From: an uncultured Flavobacteriales bacterium
GTDB lineage: Bacteria; Bacteroidota; Bacteroidia; Flavobacteriales_D; Crocinitomicaceae
Direction: 5' to 3'
NCBI GenBank assembly: GCA_937973685.1
Contig: CALJKJ010000033.1
Span: 1-50,212, forward strand
DNA: 50,212 bases
A program made the position numbers and the translations under genes. Below are positions 25,336-32,984 of this stretch, in pieces (position 1 is the stretch's first letter; each line of letters starts with the position of its first letter). The notes beneath the pieces were generated by a model. The model was not told the DNA's origin, searched no databases, and saw nothing but the letters and a program-made list of their open reading frames with translations.

Positions 25336-27440
25336 TTCAATTGCGGTTGAATAATCGTTTGAGTTTCAAGCTGAAAGTAATGCAATTCGTTTCCTTTGCT
25401 CATGAGCAATAAATTGGGCTGAATTTTTCTAATTTGTTGGTACTCATTTGGCACAACTAATTGTCCATTCATTTTGTAAATGCCAAACAAACCATCTTTT
25501 TCCGTCACGTACAACTGTTCCGTTAGCTTCGATAATGAAGTAAACTGTATCGGAAATAGTGTTTGACCTTTTGAAGTAATGATTCCAACAAAATCAAGCA
25601 ATCGCACTTGTGCCAGTCCATTTACAAACGAAGTTGCAGCATCGTAAGTGGGTTGCAACACAAATTTGTTCGTCAAATCAATGAATCCCCATTTCCCTGC
25701 TTTTTGACAAGCTATCAATCCGCTTACTTTTCCTAATCCCTGGTGTTGTATTGGGATGATTATTTTTCCAAGTCGATCGATTACACCGTATTTTTGACCT
25801 TTAGATACCTTGGCATAATTTCCTTCGAATTCACCTTCAAACACAATATTTGGAAAAGCATCGAAAGAAAAAGGTATGACTAAACTTCCTTGTGCATCGA
25901 CATAACCAACTTTGTTGTTTTGTACTATTACCGCGCGATCTGCAACTAATTTACCGATTTCCTCTGCTACATAACTAGCTTTGATGCGCTGATTCATTGT
26001 AAGAAAAATTATTTTTCCCTCGTTTTTTAATACGTATAATGAATCAGTAAAAAGTGCCACTTCGTCAAATTCTGGTTGCAGCACATATGCTCCGTAGCTA
26101 TCAATAATTCCAGTTTTATTATTCAATTTCACAAATGCTTTTCCATTAGAAAACGAATATGCTTCGTCAAATTGTGGTGCTATGAGTGTTTTTCCTTTTC
26201 CATCAATGTAACCATATACTCCGTCAATTTGCATGTAGTGCAAACCTTCTGTGTACGTTCCTAAATCTTCATAAATAACTGGGATAATGTATTTCCCATT
26301 TCTGTCAATACATCCATATTTCTCAGCAATTTCAACAATTGCCCGCCCTTTTTCAAAATCGGTAACAGATGAAAATTGACATGGAATAACCAGTTCATTG
26401 GCCTTGTTTACAAATCCGTATTTGCCTTCCATTTCAACCCAAGCCAAATCCTCTTTAAAAAATCCAACGGACGAATATTGTGCAGTAATAACTGGTACAC
26501 CTTTTAAATCCATCCAACCAAACTTATTGTTGTTTTTGTAAGGAATCAACACCGCATTTGCTAATTGTTGTTCCCGATTTAATTCGTCTTTAAACGGATA
26601 ATCAGGAAATTCACGTTGGAAATTTTGCAACAAGTCAACGGCATACTCGGCTGTATAAGCAAGGTATAATTTGCGCCAAGCTACCTCATTGTTTCTATTT
26701 GCTGGGAATGAACTGATAAATTCTTTGTACGCATCCACTGTATTTTCTTTGGTGGACAATTTAAAAATACTGTCCTGAGCTTCTAACACATGAGGATTTG
26801 TAGGAAAATTCTTTTCGAAATTGATGTAATCCGTTAATGTTCCATTTTTTGTTTCTTCTTCGAACTGACGGATATTAAAATTGACTTTTGCCTGATTTAA
26901 GTATTCTGTTGCAGGATATTTTGCAAGAAATTCACTCAGCGCGACCGCTGTATGTAATTGAAGGGCCTGATCATAAGCAATGGAATCCCGTAAGTGAATG
27001 GCTTTGAATTTTTCTTGTGACCACGGATGCTTTATTAAAAACGCATTCAAGGTGTTTTCGGTCGGATGCTTCAGCTCAACATTAAAAAAAGCAGTTGACA
27101 CCTGTTCTTTTAATGCGTTGATAGCAAATGAATTTACTTGATGAATTGCTAATTTATCTTTCGCTTTGATTGATAATTTCGGGTACAAAGAATCGGCACG
27201 AAGGATATTGCTGTATGCTGAATCCAATTGATGAAAGGGATTATCGTTGCGCAAGTAAATAATTGCCAAGCCATAGCAAGCTGCAGCTTTATGATGTTTC
27301 ATGGATGCATAAAACAATTTCTTTGCTTTGAAATAATCGTATTGCTTTAATGCGTCAAAGGCATTATCAATGCGACTAGCGAAACTCACTTGAAAAACGA
27401 ATACGCTGCAAAAAATTAAAAACAACTTACTTTTTGACAT
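25332..27440 (-). CDS. Exported WG-repeat protein
   Basis: The 702-residue protein starts with a signal peptide (MSKSKLFLIFCSVFVFQVSFA). Residues ~20-290 are helical and TPR-like (HHKAAACYGLAIIYLRNDNP and later helices). From ~300 to the end there are about ten WG repeats of ~38-45 residues, each with a core such as KFGWMDLKGVPVI, KYGFVNKANELVIP, KYGVIDRLGKIIIP or KWGFIDLTNKFVL. WG repeats form beta-rich modules thought to mediate binding. The final repeats are degenerate. No catalytic part is present. The protein probably acts in the periplasm or at the surface, and translational coupling with the AAC(3)-like gene links them in function. Confidence 0.9.
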   Translation of the reverse strand: MSKSKLFLIFCSVFVFQVSFASRIDNAFDALKQYDYFKAKKLFYASMKHHKAAACYGLAIIYLRNDNPFHQLDSAYSNILRADSLYPKLSIKAKDKLAIHQVNSFAINALKEQVSTAFFNVELKHPTENTLNAFLIKHPWSQEKFKAIHLRDSIAYDQALQLHTAVALSEFLAKYPATEYLNQAKVNFNIRQFEEETKNGTLTDYINFEKNFPTNPHVLEAQDSIFKLSTKENTVDAYKEFISSFPANRNNEVAWRKLYLAYTAEYAVDLLQNFQREFPDYPFKDELNREQQLANAVLIPYKNNNKFGWMDLKGVPVITAQYSSVGFFKEDLAWVEMEGKYGFVNKANELVIPCQFSSVTDFEKGRAIVEIAEKYGCIDRNGKYIIPVIYEDLGTYTEGLHYMQIDGVYGYIDGKGKTLIAPQFDEAYSFSNGKAFVKLNNKTGIIDSYGAYVLQPEFDEVALFTDSLYVLKNEGKIIFLTMNQRIKASYVAEEIGKLVADRAVIVQNNKVGYVDAQGSLVIPFSFDAFPNIVFEGEFEGNYAKVSKGQKYGVIDRLGKIIIPIQHQGLGKVSGLIACQKAGKWGFIDLTNKFVLQPTYDAATSFVNGLAQVRLLDFVGIITSKGQTLFPIQFTSLSKLTEQLYVTEKDGLFGIYKMNGQLVVPNEYQQIRKIQPNLLLMSKGNELHYFQLETQTIIQPQLN

Positions 27441-27492
27441 GATACAAAAATAAAGGAATTTAAATTTTGTGACACAAAAGGGCGATAAATAA

Positions 27493-27524
27493 ACAAAAAA
27501 GCCTCCTCAATTACTTGAGAAGGC
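27493..27524 (-). terminator. Intrinsic terminator after rpmE2
   Basis: The minus strand forms GCCTTCTCAA-GTAA-TTGAGGAGGC (27524-27501; 10 pairs with one mismatch) followed by TTTTTTGTTT. It lies 22 bases after the rpmE2 stop and before the start of nothing else, so it closes a single-gene transcript. Confidence 0.85.
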
Positions 27525-27545
27525 ATCCTATAATGTTGTTGGAAA

Positions 27546-27800
27546 TTACTTTTTGTATTTACCGTAACGCGTGTTGAATTTATCAATACGACCCGCAGTA
27601 TCCACGAATTGAACGATTCCTGTAAAGAATGGATGAGATTTGTGAGAAATATCCAATTTAACTAAAGGATACTCATTACCATCTTCCCAAGTAATAGTTT
27701 CATTTGAAGTAGCTGATGAATGACATACAAATGAATACTCATTTGTCATATCTTTAAATACTACCAATCTGTAATCTTCTGGGTGAATACCTGCTTTCAT
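27546..27800 (-). CDS. rpmE2: 50S ribosomal protein L31, type B
   Basis: The 84-residue protein has the L31 pattern: MKAGIHPEDYRLVVFKDMTN at the start, FVCHSSATSNETITW, KLDISHKSHPFFTG and DTAGRIDKFNTRYGKYK at the end. It lacks the CxxC pairs that bind zinc in type A L31, so it is the zinc-free type B paralogue, the normal form in Bacteroidota. It has its own promoter (27851-27879), a leader of about 45 bases and a strong terminator, so it is expressed alone. Confidence 0.96.
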   Translation of the reverse strand: MKAGIHPEDYRLVVFKDMTNEYSFVCHSSATSNETITWEDGNEYPLVKLDISHKSHPFFTGIVQFVDTAGRIDKFNTRYGKYKK

Positions 27801-27850
27801 ATACGTTTGTTCTATTTTTTATTCTTAATGATAATTCGAAAATCGGAATG

Positions 27851-27879
27851 CAAAGATACATAAACTTTTTAATTCACAA
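27851..27879 (-). promoter_or_regulatory. Promoter of rpmE2
   Basis: On the minus strand TTG (27879-27877) is followed after 18 bases by TATCTTTG (27858-27851), the Bacteroidota -33/-7 pair. Transcription would start near 27846, giving a leader of roughly 45 bases. Confidence 0.65.
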
Positions 27880-27907
27880 TAAAAAAATAAAATCATTTCT
27901 CTTTCGT

Positions 27908-27915
27908 TATCTTTG
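27908..27915 (+). promoter_or_regulatory. -7 element directly before the beta-helix lipoprotein gene
   Basis: TATCTTTG ends two bases before the ATG ATG at 27918-27923. Transcription from it would start at or inside the first codons, pointing to a leaderless mRNA and favouring ATG 27921 or a later start. No good -33 TTG is visible at 19 bases. Confidence 0.5.
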
Positions 27916-27917
27916 TC

Positions 27918-29330
27918 ATGATGAAAAACAGATACAAAGTAATTCTTTCACTAGGATTAATTGCACTACTTATTCAGTTAACGTCTTGCAAAAAAGAGCA
28001 ATTTACGACTACAGGGAACCTCAGCTTTTCTGCTGATACTGTGGTGTTTGATACTGTTTTCACAACGATTGGTTCGACTACCCAACAATTCAAAATTTAC
28101 AACAAGGATAAGCGTAAACTTAAAATTGATGAAATTGAATTAATGGGTGGGGAAAATTCACCTTTTCGTATCAATTTTGATGGAATTTCAAGTAATTTAA
28201 TCAAAGATCTTACAATAGATGGTGGAGATAGCTTGTTTTGCTTTGTAAAAGTTACCTTAGTTATTAACGGACAAAATTTACCAATGGTCGTTGAGGATTC
28301 AATACGATTTCGCACCAATGGAAAAGATCAATTTGTCCAACTTGCTGTTTGGGGACAAGATGTTTATTACCATTATTCAAATATAAAAGCAGGGATTTTT
28401 GATTTGAACGAGGGTGTTTGGCCAAACGATAAACCGCACCTCATTTACGGAGCTGCAATTGTTGATTCCGCTAAAACGCTAAGCATTCCTGCAGGGACAC
28501 AGGTATTCATGCACAAAAAAAGCATTCTTTGGAATTACAAAGGAACTTTGCACATAGATGGTGACTATAATAACAAAGTGACACTTCAAGGTGATCGTTT
28601 GGAGTCTTTTTACGACAACATATCGGGACAATTTTATGGAATTTACTTTCAAGAAGCGCTACCGTCAACAATAGATAATGTGGTGATTAAAAATGCAACC
28701 GTTGGGATTCATGTAGATAGCAAAGATCCAAGTGTAACGGGAACCACTGTCAAAGTAACCAATACAGAAATTCAAAATGCTGCAAGCTATGGTATTTTGT
28801 TGTTTGCTGGAACAACTTTCGAAGCTGAAAACACCTTGGTGCACCATTCAGGAGTTCACGCGTTGTTGGTGTTACAAGGCGCGACTTATCAATTTACGCA
28901 TTGCAATTTGTTAAATTATGGTGATGGCGATTTCACCTATCCTGCAGTTGGAATAAGCAATCATTTCACGGACCAAACAGGTTTAATGACCATCAGTTCA
29001 ATTCCAAACGGAACATTTAATAATTGTGTGATTTATGGTTGGGGAGAAGATCAATTAGCGTTTGATACAATTGCTGCTGGTGGCGTAAACTTAAATTTTG
29101 ATTTTAACAATACCTTGATCAAAGGAACGAGTTCAACGCATTCGATGTTTGCATCATCGTTTTTTAATGGCCTGCCCTATTTTATTAGTCCGTCTGAAAA
29201 TAATTTCAAATTCACCAATACAGCATCCGCTCTAAGCAATTCAGGGAATCCGAGTTTGAGTTTGCCGAATGACTTGGAAAACAATCCAAGAAATAGCGTT
29301 CCAGACATTGGCGTATACGAGGTGAATTAA
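27918..29330 (+). CDS. Lipoprotein with right-handed beta-helix repeats
   Basis: The 470-residue protein has a lipoprotein signal (VILSLGLIALLIQLTSCKK, lipobox LTSC with Cys24). Residues ~35-135 are an Ig-like or choice-of-anchor region (FDTVFTTIGSTTQQFKIYN). From ~170 the sequence has the periodic short strands and Asn/Gly turns of a parallel beta-helix (TLHIDGDYNNKVTLQG, TIDNVVIKNATVGIHV, EIQNAASYGILLFAG). The end NNPRNSVPDIGVYE is the motif found at the end of many such surface proteins in Flavobacteria. The function is unknown and binding or processing of a surface polysaccharide is possible. The 3' end overlaps the convergent antitoxin gene by four bases. Confidence 0.88.
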   Translation: MMKNRYKVILSLGLIALLIQLTSCKKEQFTTTGNLSFSADTVVFDTVFTTIGSTTQQFKIYNKDKRKLKIDEIELMGGENSPFRINFDGISSNLIKDLTIDGGDSLFCFVKVTLVINGQNLPMVVEDSIRFRTNGKDQFVQLAVWGQDVYYHYSNIKAGIFDLNEGVWPNDKPHLIYGAAIVDSAKTLSIPAGTQVFMHKKSILWNYKGTLHIDGDYNNKVTLQGDRLESFYDNISGQFYGIYFQEALPSTIDNVVIKNATVGIHVDSKDPSVTGTTVKVTNTEIQNAASYGILLFAGTTFEAENTLVHHSGVHALLVLQGATYQFTHCNLLNYGDGDFTYPAVGISNHFTDQTGLMTISSIPNGTFNNCVIYGWGEDQLAFDTIAAGGVNLNFDFNNTLIKGTSSTHSMFASSFFNGLPYFISPSENNFKFTNTASALSNSGNPSLSLPNDLENNPRNSVPDIGVYEVN

Positions 29331-29632
29331 GCAATTGTTAATTTTAACTGTCGTCCAAAACCTTCTTTAAAAATGCGCATTAACGTTGATAATCGTATAT
29401 CGCTTGCATTATTTTCTATTCTAGATATATAGTTTTTTGTTGTACCACATTTTTCAGCTAGTTGCTCTTGTGTCATGCCAAATTCTTTTCTCAATTCGAG
29501 CATTATAACACCAATCTTAAATGCTTCAAAACCCTCTTCAAATTCTTCTCGTTTTTGGGTTCCTAATTCACCAAACTGTTGCTGAATCAACGAATCAATG
29601 GAAGTTAATTTGTTTACTGAATTTTTGCTCAT
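29327..29632 (-). CDS. higA: HigA-type antitoxin, XRE helix-turn-helix
   Basis: The 101-residue protein has an N-terminal helical part (SIDSLIQQQFGELGTQKREEF) and a C-terminal XRE HTH: IGVIMLELRKEFGMTQEQLAEKCGTTKNYISRIENNASDIRLSTLMRI shows the expected 'TQEQLAEK-x-G-x-xKNYISRIE' layout at residues ~52-85. It lies 8 bases after the toxin gene, the toxin-first order of HigBA systems. The antitoxin should neutralise the toxin and repress the shared promoter through the palindrome upstream. The name is by family resemblance. Confidence 0.85.
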   Translation of the reverse strand: MSKNSVNKLTSIDSLIQQQFGELGTQKREEFEEGFEAFKIGVIMLELRKEFGMTQEQLAEKCGTTKNYISRIENNASDIRLSTLMRIFKEGFGRQLKLTIA

Positions 29633-29640
29633 TTTTTTAA

Positions 29641-29988
29641 TTATTTGATATTTTTAAAATATTTAGCTTTAATTTTTTCAGCTAATTCAATCTCTTTTTT
29701 TGGTGTTTTCTGTGTCTTTTTTTGAAATCCATTAATCAAAATGATCAATTTCCCTTTGTCAAAAAAGCTGAAAAACCTGTAAATATCAGATCCGTATTCA
29801 ATTCTGATTTCATACAACCCTGTTGTCCCTGTTAAATGTTTGAAAAACTTTCCAGGAACTCTATCAATTGTTTCAATTAATTTTAACGTCCAAATTATTT
29901 TTTTTTGCACGTCAGGCTTTAAATCTTGATAGTAGTCGATAAAAAAGTTTTCGTAATAATAAATTGTACGAATCTTCTTTTCAATCAT
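29641..29988 (-). CDS. higB: HigB/RelE-type toxin (phage-derived Gp49-like family)
   Basis: The 115-residue protein has the compact RelE/HigB layout: an N-terminal helical pair (FFIDYYQDLKPDVQKKIIWT), a central strand block (FFKHLTGTTGLYEIRIEYGSDIYRFFSFFDKGKLIILINGFQKK, in two adjacent pieces) and the C-terminal helix KKEIELAEKIKAKYF. The L-YE-R-E-x-G-x-x-YR-FF pattern and 'GFQKKTQKTPKKEI' end are typical of the Gp49-like HigB group, which cleaves mRNA on the ribosome. It is first in the operon, just behind a strong promoter with a palindromic operator. Both genes are A/T-rich and the locus fits a mobile addiction module. Confidence 0.88.
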   Translation of the reverse strand: MIEKKIRTIYYYENFFIDYYQDLKPDVQKKIIWTLKLIETIDRVPGKFFKHLTGTTGLYEIRIEYGSDIYRFFSFFDKGKLIILINGFQKKTQKTPKKEIELAEKIKAKYFKNIK

Positions 29989-29992
29989 GAAA

Positions 29993-30023
29993 CAAAGTTA
30001 CCTAATTAGGTATCATTTCCAAA
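29993..30023 (-). promoter_or_regulatory. Promoter of the higBA pair
   Basis: On the minus strand TTTG (30023-30020), 19 bases, then TAACTTTG (30000-29993): a complete match to the Bacteroidota -33/-7 consensus. The -7 element ends four bases before the toxin ATG at 29988, so the transcript should be leaderless or nearly so. Confidence 0.75.
29999..30012. promoter_or_regulatory. Palindromic operator candidate for HigA
   Basis: TACCTAATTAGGTA is a perfect 14-base palindrome placed between the -33 and -7 elements of the higBA promoter and sharing TA with the -7 element. A repressor bound here would block the promoter, the usual autoregulation of XRE antitoxins. Confidence 0.7.
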
Positions 30024-30030
30024 TTTTTTA

Positions 30031-30062
30031 ACAAAAAAAAATCCTCACCGAAGCGAGGATTT
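30031..30062 (-). terminator. Intrinsic terminator of mdh
   Basis: The minus strand forms AATCCTC...GAGGATT (7 pairs, 30061-30040) around an 8-base loop, followed by a run of eight or nine T's. It starts about 25 bases after the mdh stop. Confidence 0.85.
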
Positions 30063-30085
30063 TAACTTATCTTAATTTGTAACGA

Positions 30086-31024
30086 TTATGCGTTTGCATT
30101 CATGTTATCCAATACTTCCATTACACCTTTCACTGCAACAGCTGATTCTTCTAACAATTTACGTTCTTCTGCATTCAAATCTAATTCGATGATGCGCTCA
30201 ATTCCGTTTTTACCTAAAATTACTGGAACACCTAAATAGATGTTGTTCATTCCGTACTCACCTTGCAACCAAGCACAAACTGGGAATACACGTTTTTGAT
30301 CACGGATAACCGCTTCTACCATTTGAGCTGCAGCTGCTCCTGGAGCATACCAAGCTGAAGTACCTAATAATTTAACGATTTCGCCTCCACCAAACTTCGT
30401 ACGTTCGATGATTTCGTTTAATTTTTCTTCGCCAATCAACTCAGTTACTGGAATACCACCAACAGTTGTGTAACGAGGAAGTGGCACCATTGTGTCGCCA
30501 TGTCCACCCATCAATACCGCTTGGATATCTTTTGGAGAAACATTTAATTCTTCTGCTAAAAACGCACGGTAACGAGCAGTATCTAAAATACCCGCCATTC
30601 CGAAAACTTTGTTTGGAGCAACTTTAGCATTCAAATATGCACAATACGTCATTACATCTAACGGATTAGAAACAATGATGATTACTGCATTTGGAGAATG
30701 TTTTACCACGTTCTCAGTCACGGTTTTAACGATACCAGCATTGGTAGCGATTAAATCGTCACGAGACATTCCTGGTTTGCGTGGTAACCCTGATGTAATA
30801 ACAACTACGTCAGAATTAGCAGTGCGTGAATAATCATTTGTTGAACCCACTGTGCGTGAATCGTACAAATTGATTGGCGCTGTTTGCCACATATCTAATG
30901 CTTTTCCTTCTGCGAATCCTTCTTTGATGTCTAATAAAACGATCTCATTCGCAATCTCTCTGTGAGCAAGTACATCTGCGCATGTTGCACCTACGTTTCC
31001 TGCCCCAACTACAGTTACTTTCAT
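30086..31024 (-). CDS. mdh: Malate dehydrogenase
   Basis: The 312-residue protein from ATG 31024 has the NAD-binding motif VTVVGAGNVGATCADVLA, the acidic strand IVLLDIKEG, the substrate arginines in GLPRKPGMSRDDL, VSNPLDVMTY, the ILDTARYRAFLA segment with the Asp/Arg pair, and the catalytic histidine in MGGHGDTMVPL. It oxidises malate to oxaloacetate in the TCA cycle and is of the LDH-like MDH group usual in Bacteroidota. The start at 31024 (MKVTVVGAGN) matches the family; ATG at 31054 would add ten residues (MKEISQKKQP). It has its own terminator and is not linked to neighbours. Confidence 0.96.
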   Translation of the reverse strand: MKVTVVGAGNVGATCADVLAHREIANEIVLLDIKEGFAEGKALDMWQTAPINLYDSRTVGSTNDYSRTANSDVVVITSGLPRKPGMSRDDLIATNAGIVKTVTENVVKHSPNAVIIIVSNPLDVMTYCAYLNAKVAPNKVFGMAGILDTARYRAFLAEELNVSPKDIQAVLMGGHGDTMVPLPRYTTVGGIPVTELIGEEKLNEIIERTKFGGGEIVKLLGTSAWYAPGAAAAQMVEAVIRDQKRVFPVCAWLQGEYGMNNIYLGVPVILGKNGIERIIELDLNAEERKLLEESAVAVKGVMEVLDNMNANA

Positions 31025-31185
31025 TGGTTGTTTTTTTTGTGAAATTTCTTTCATTATGCGCAGTAAAATTAATAATAAAAGGTTTTAGCAACACCATTCA
31101 TTGATGATATTTCACGTATTTTATGATTACTTTTCAACTTTAAAAGCAACCAGCAACTTTTTTAATCGTTTTTAGAACGTTAACA

Positions 31186-31755
31186 GTGAAACAAAACTTG
31201 GATTTAATCGAGATTATTGAACGATGTAAATCGTCAGATAGACGAGCACAAGAGTTGCTTTTTAAGCAATTCTACGGAAAAATGCTTGCTGTTTGTATGC
31301 GCTATTTACACGATCATGATTCGGCGCAAGAAGTTGTGCAAGAAGGATTTATAAAAGTTTTTGATCACATAAAAAAATTTGATAGCAAAGGATCGTTCGA
31401 AGGTTGGGTGAGGCGAATAATGGCAAATTGTGCCATTGATGCCATTCGCAAAAACAAGAAAATGTCGTCTGTCGCTGATGATGATAGCGCACTGAAAAAC
31501 CTTACCGACGATTCAGAATTTGAAAAAGATTGGGACAGCATCACCTTAAAAGCCGAATTAGCAATGGAAGCAATCGAAAAATTATCACCTGCATACCGCA
31601 CTGTTTTTAACTTGTATGTCCTCGAAAATTATACGCACAAAGAAATAGGCGAATTACTGGGAATTAGTGAAGGTACTTCAAAATCAAACCTTTCGAAAGC
31701 CAAAGTGAATTTGCAACACTTTTTGAAAAATAAATTTAGACCGATTGAGTCATGA
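31186..31755 (+). CDS. ECF-type RNA polymerase sigma factor
   Basis: The 189-residue protein has sigma region 2 (LLFKQFYGKMLAVCMRYLHD, then AQEVVQEGFIKVFDHI and EGWVRRIMANCAIDAIRK) and region 4 (LSPAYRTVFNLYVLENYTHKEIGELLGISEGTSKSNLSKAK). It directs RNA polymerase to a special set of promoters. The start codon is GTG at 31186; no ATG fits. Its stop overlaps the start of the next gene by four bases (ATGA), which is the usual layout for a sigma factor and its regulator or dedicated partner. Confidence 0.93.
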   Translation: MKQNLDLIEIIERCKSSDRRAQELLFKQFYGKMLAVCMRYLHDHDSAQEVVQEGFIKVFDHIKKFDSKGSFEGWVRRIMANCAIDAIRKNKKMSSVADDDSALKNLTDDSEFEKDWDSITLKAELAMEAIEKLSPAYRTVFNLYVLENYTHKEIGELLGISEGTSKSNLSKAKVNLQHFLKNKFRPIES

Positions 31756-32984
31756 AAGATAAATTAGAAAACAATTTTAAAGAAGCGTTAGACAACTTCT
31801 CATTACCGTATGAGCCCGGCGCATGGTCACAAGTGAAGTCGCGCTTGGATGCACAAACTACACCACTTTACAAAAAAAGCTGGTTCAAAATTGCTGCGCT
31901 ATTCACCGTTGTAGGAAGCATTTTATTGAGCGTGCTATTGATTGAGAAAAAGCCAGTTTCTCCGCAAGCTAATCTGCCAGTTCCATCAATAAACAAGGAA
32001 ACGCAACGAGAAAAGTCTGCCGAAAACACCAACGAAAAACCGCAATTAATTACTCAAACAACTGTAGTTCAACCAAAGTCTAGTAAAATTTGTGGCGGTT
32101 CTATTGATGAAATTATATACACAAATCCAATAAACTCCAATTCACCCACTTGGTTTGATTCAAAAGCGTATAAATACCCTGAATATTTTGAACCTATCAG
32201 TAATGAAACAGTCGCAATTCAAGAAGATTTTATCAAAATTATTTCCAATAAATCGATTTGTTTGAACGAAGAAATGGACATTGAAAATCCGTACAAATAC
32301 CAATTAATAACTGTTGTTTATCCTGATGGAAAACAGGAACAATTATCGCCAAAAAGTGGGGTGCATTTTACCGCAACAACTCCAGGATCAATAAAAGTGA
32401 TCAACAAAAATACGGTGGAACAATTAACCGTATTGGCGCCAGACAACAAATTGTATATCGAATCTGATCCTACCTTGATTTACGAACAAGGTATTCCAAC
32501 GGTTAAGTTTACCGTTTCAGGAAATGACCAGGCTGTTACATGGACCTCAACTATCAAAAATTACGAAGCAAAAAACGAGCAAATTATCGTTCACCCTTTT
32601 AAAGAAAAACAAGTAAAAGTTCATGCTAGCAGTTCGGACAAAAACGGTTGTGCTGTTTCGGAATCGAAAACAATTACGATGAAGGAAACATACAACTTGT
32701 TAGCACCAACAGGATTTTCACCGTCAAATATAGATGCACGCTTGAATCGTTTCATGCCATTTGCATTGTTACAACGCAATACGCCGTTCGAATTGATCAT
32801 TATCGATACTAAAAATGGCGCAACACTGTTTCAAACAAACGATGAAAACAATGCGTGGGACGGAATTGACAGAAGAACGGGTGAATTGGTTCCTGTAGGA
32901 AGTATTTGGGCTTGGAAAGTGGTGTTAAAATATCCGCAAATAGGTGAAAACCCAGAATACTCTGGAACAATAACGCGTTTGTAA
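31752..32984 (+). CDS. Single-pass membrane protein with a gliding/T9SS type B-like C-terminal domain, sigma-factor partner
   Basis: The 410-residue protein has a cytoplasmic N-terminus of ~45 residues (ALDNFSLPYEPGAWSQVKSRL), one transmembrane helix (FKIAALFTVVGSILLSVLLIE, residues ~46-66), a Pro/Gln/Lys linker, Ig/PKD-like strands (~150-310), and a C-terminal ~95-residue domain (APTGFSPSNIDARLNRFMP, IIDTKNGATLFQTNDENNAWDG, GSIWAWKVVLKYP). The last resembles the gliding-motility-associated CTD (CHU_C, T9SS type B). Such domains normally end secreted proteins, while here the protein is anchored in the inner membrane. The coupling to the ECF sigma gene suggests an anti-sigma or sensor role; no zinc anti-sigma motif is seen. 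Confidence 0.75.
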   Translation: MKDKLENNFKEALDNFSLPYEPGAWSQVKSRLDAQTTPLYKKSWFKIAALFTVVGSILLSVLLIEKKPVSPQANLPVPSINKETQREKSAENTNEKPQLITQTTVVQPKSSKICGGSIDEIIYTNPINSNSPTWFDSKAYKYPEYFEPISNETVAIQEDFIKIISNKSICLNEEMDIENPYKYQLITVVYPDGKQEQLSPKSGVHFTATTPGSIKVINKNTVEQLTVLAPDNKLYIESDPTLIYEQGIPTVKFTVSGNDQAVTWTSTIKNYEAKNEQIIVHPFKEKQVKVHASSSDKNGCAVSESKTITMKETYNLLAPTGFSPSNIDARLNRFMPFALLQRNTPFELIIIDTKNGATLFQTNDENNAWDGIDRRTGELVPVGSIWAWKVVLKYPQIGENPEYSGTITRL

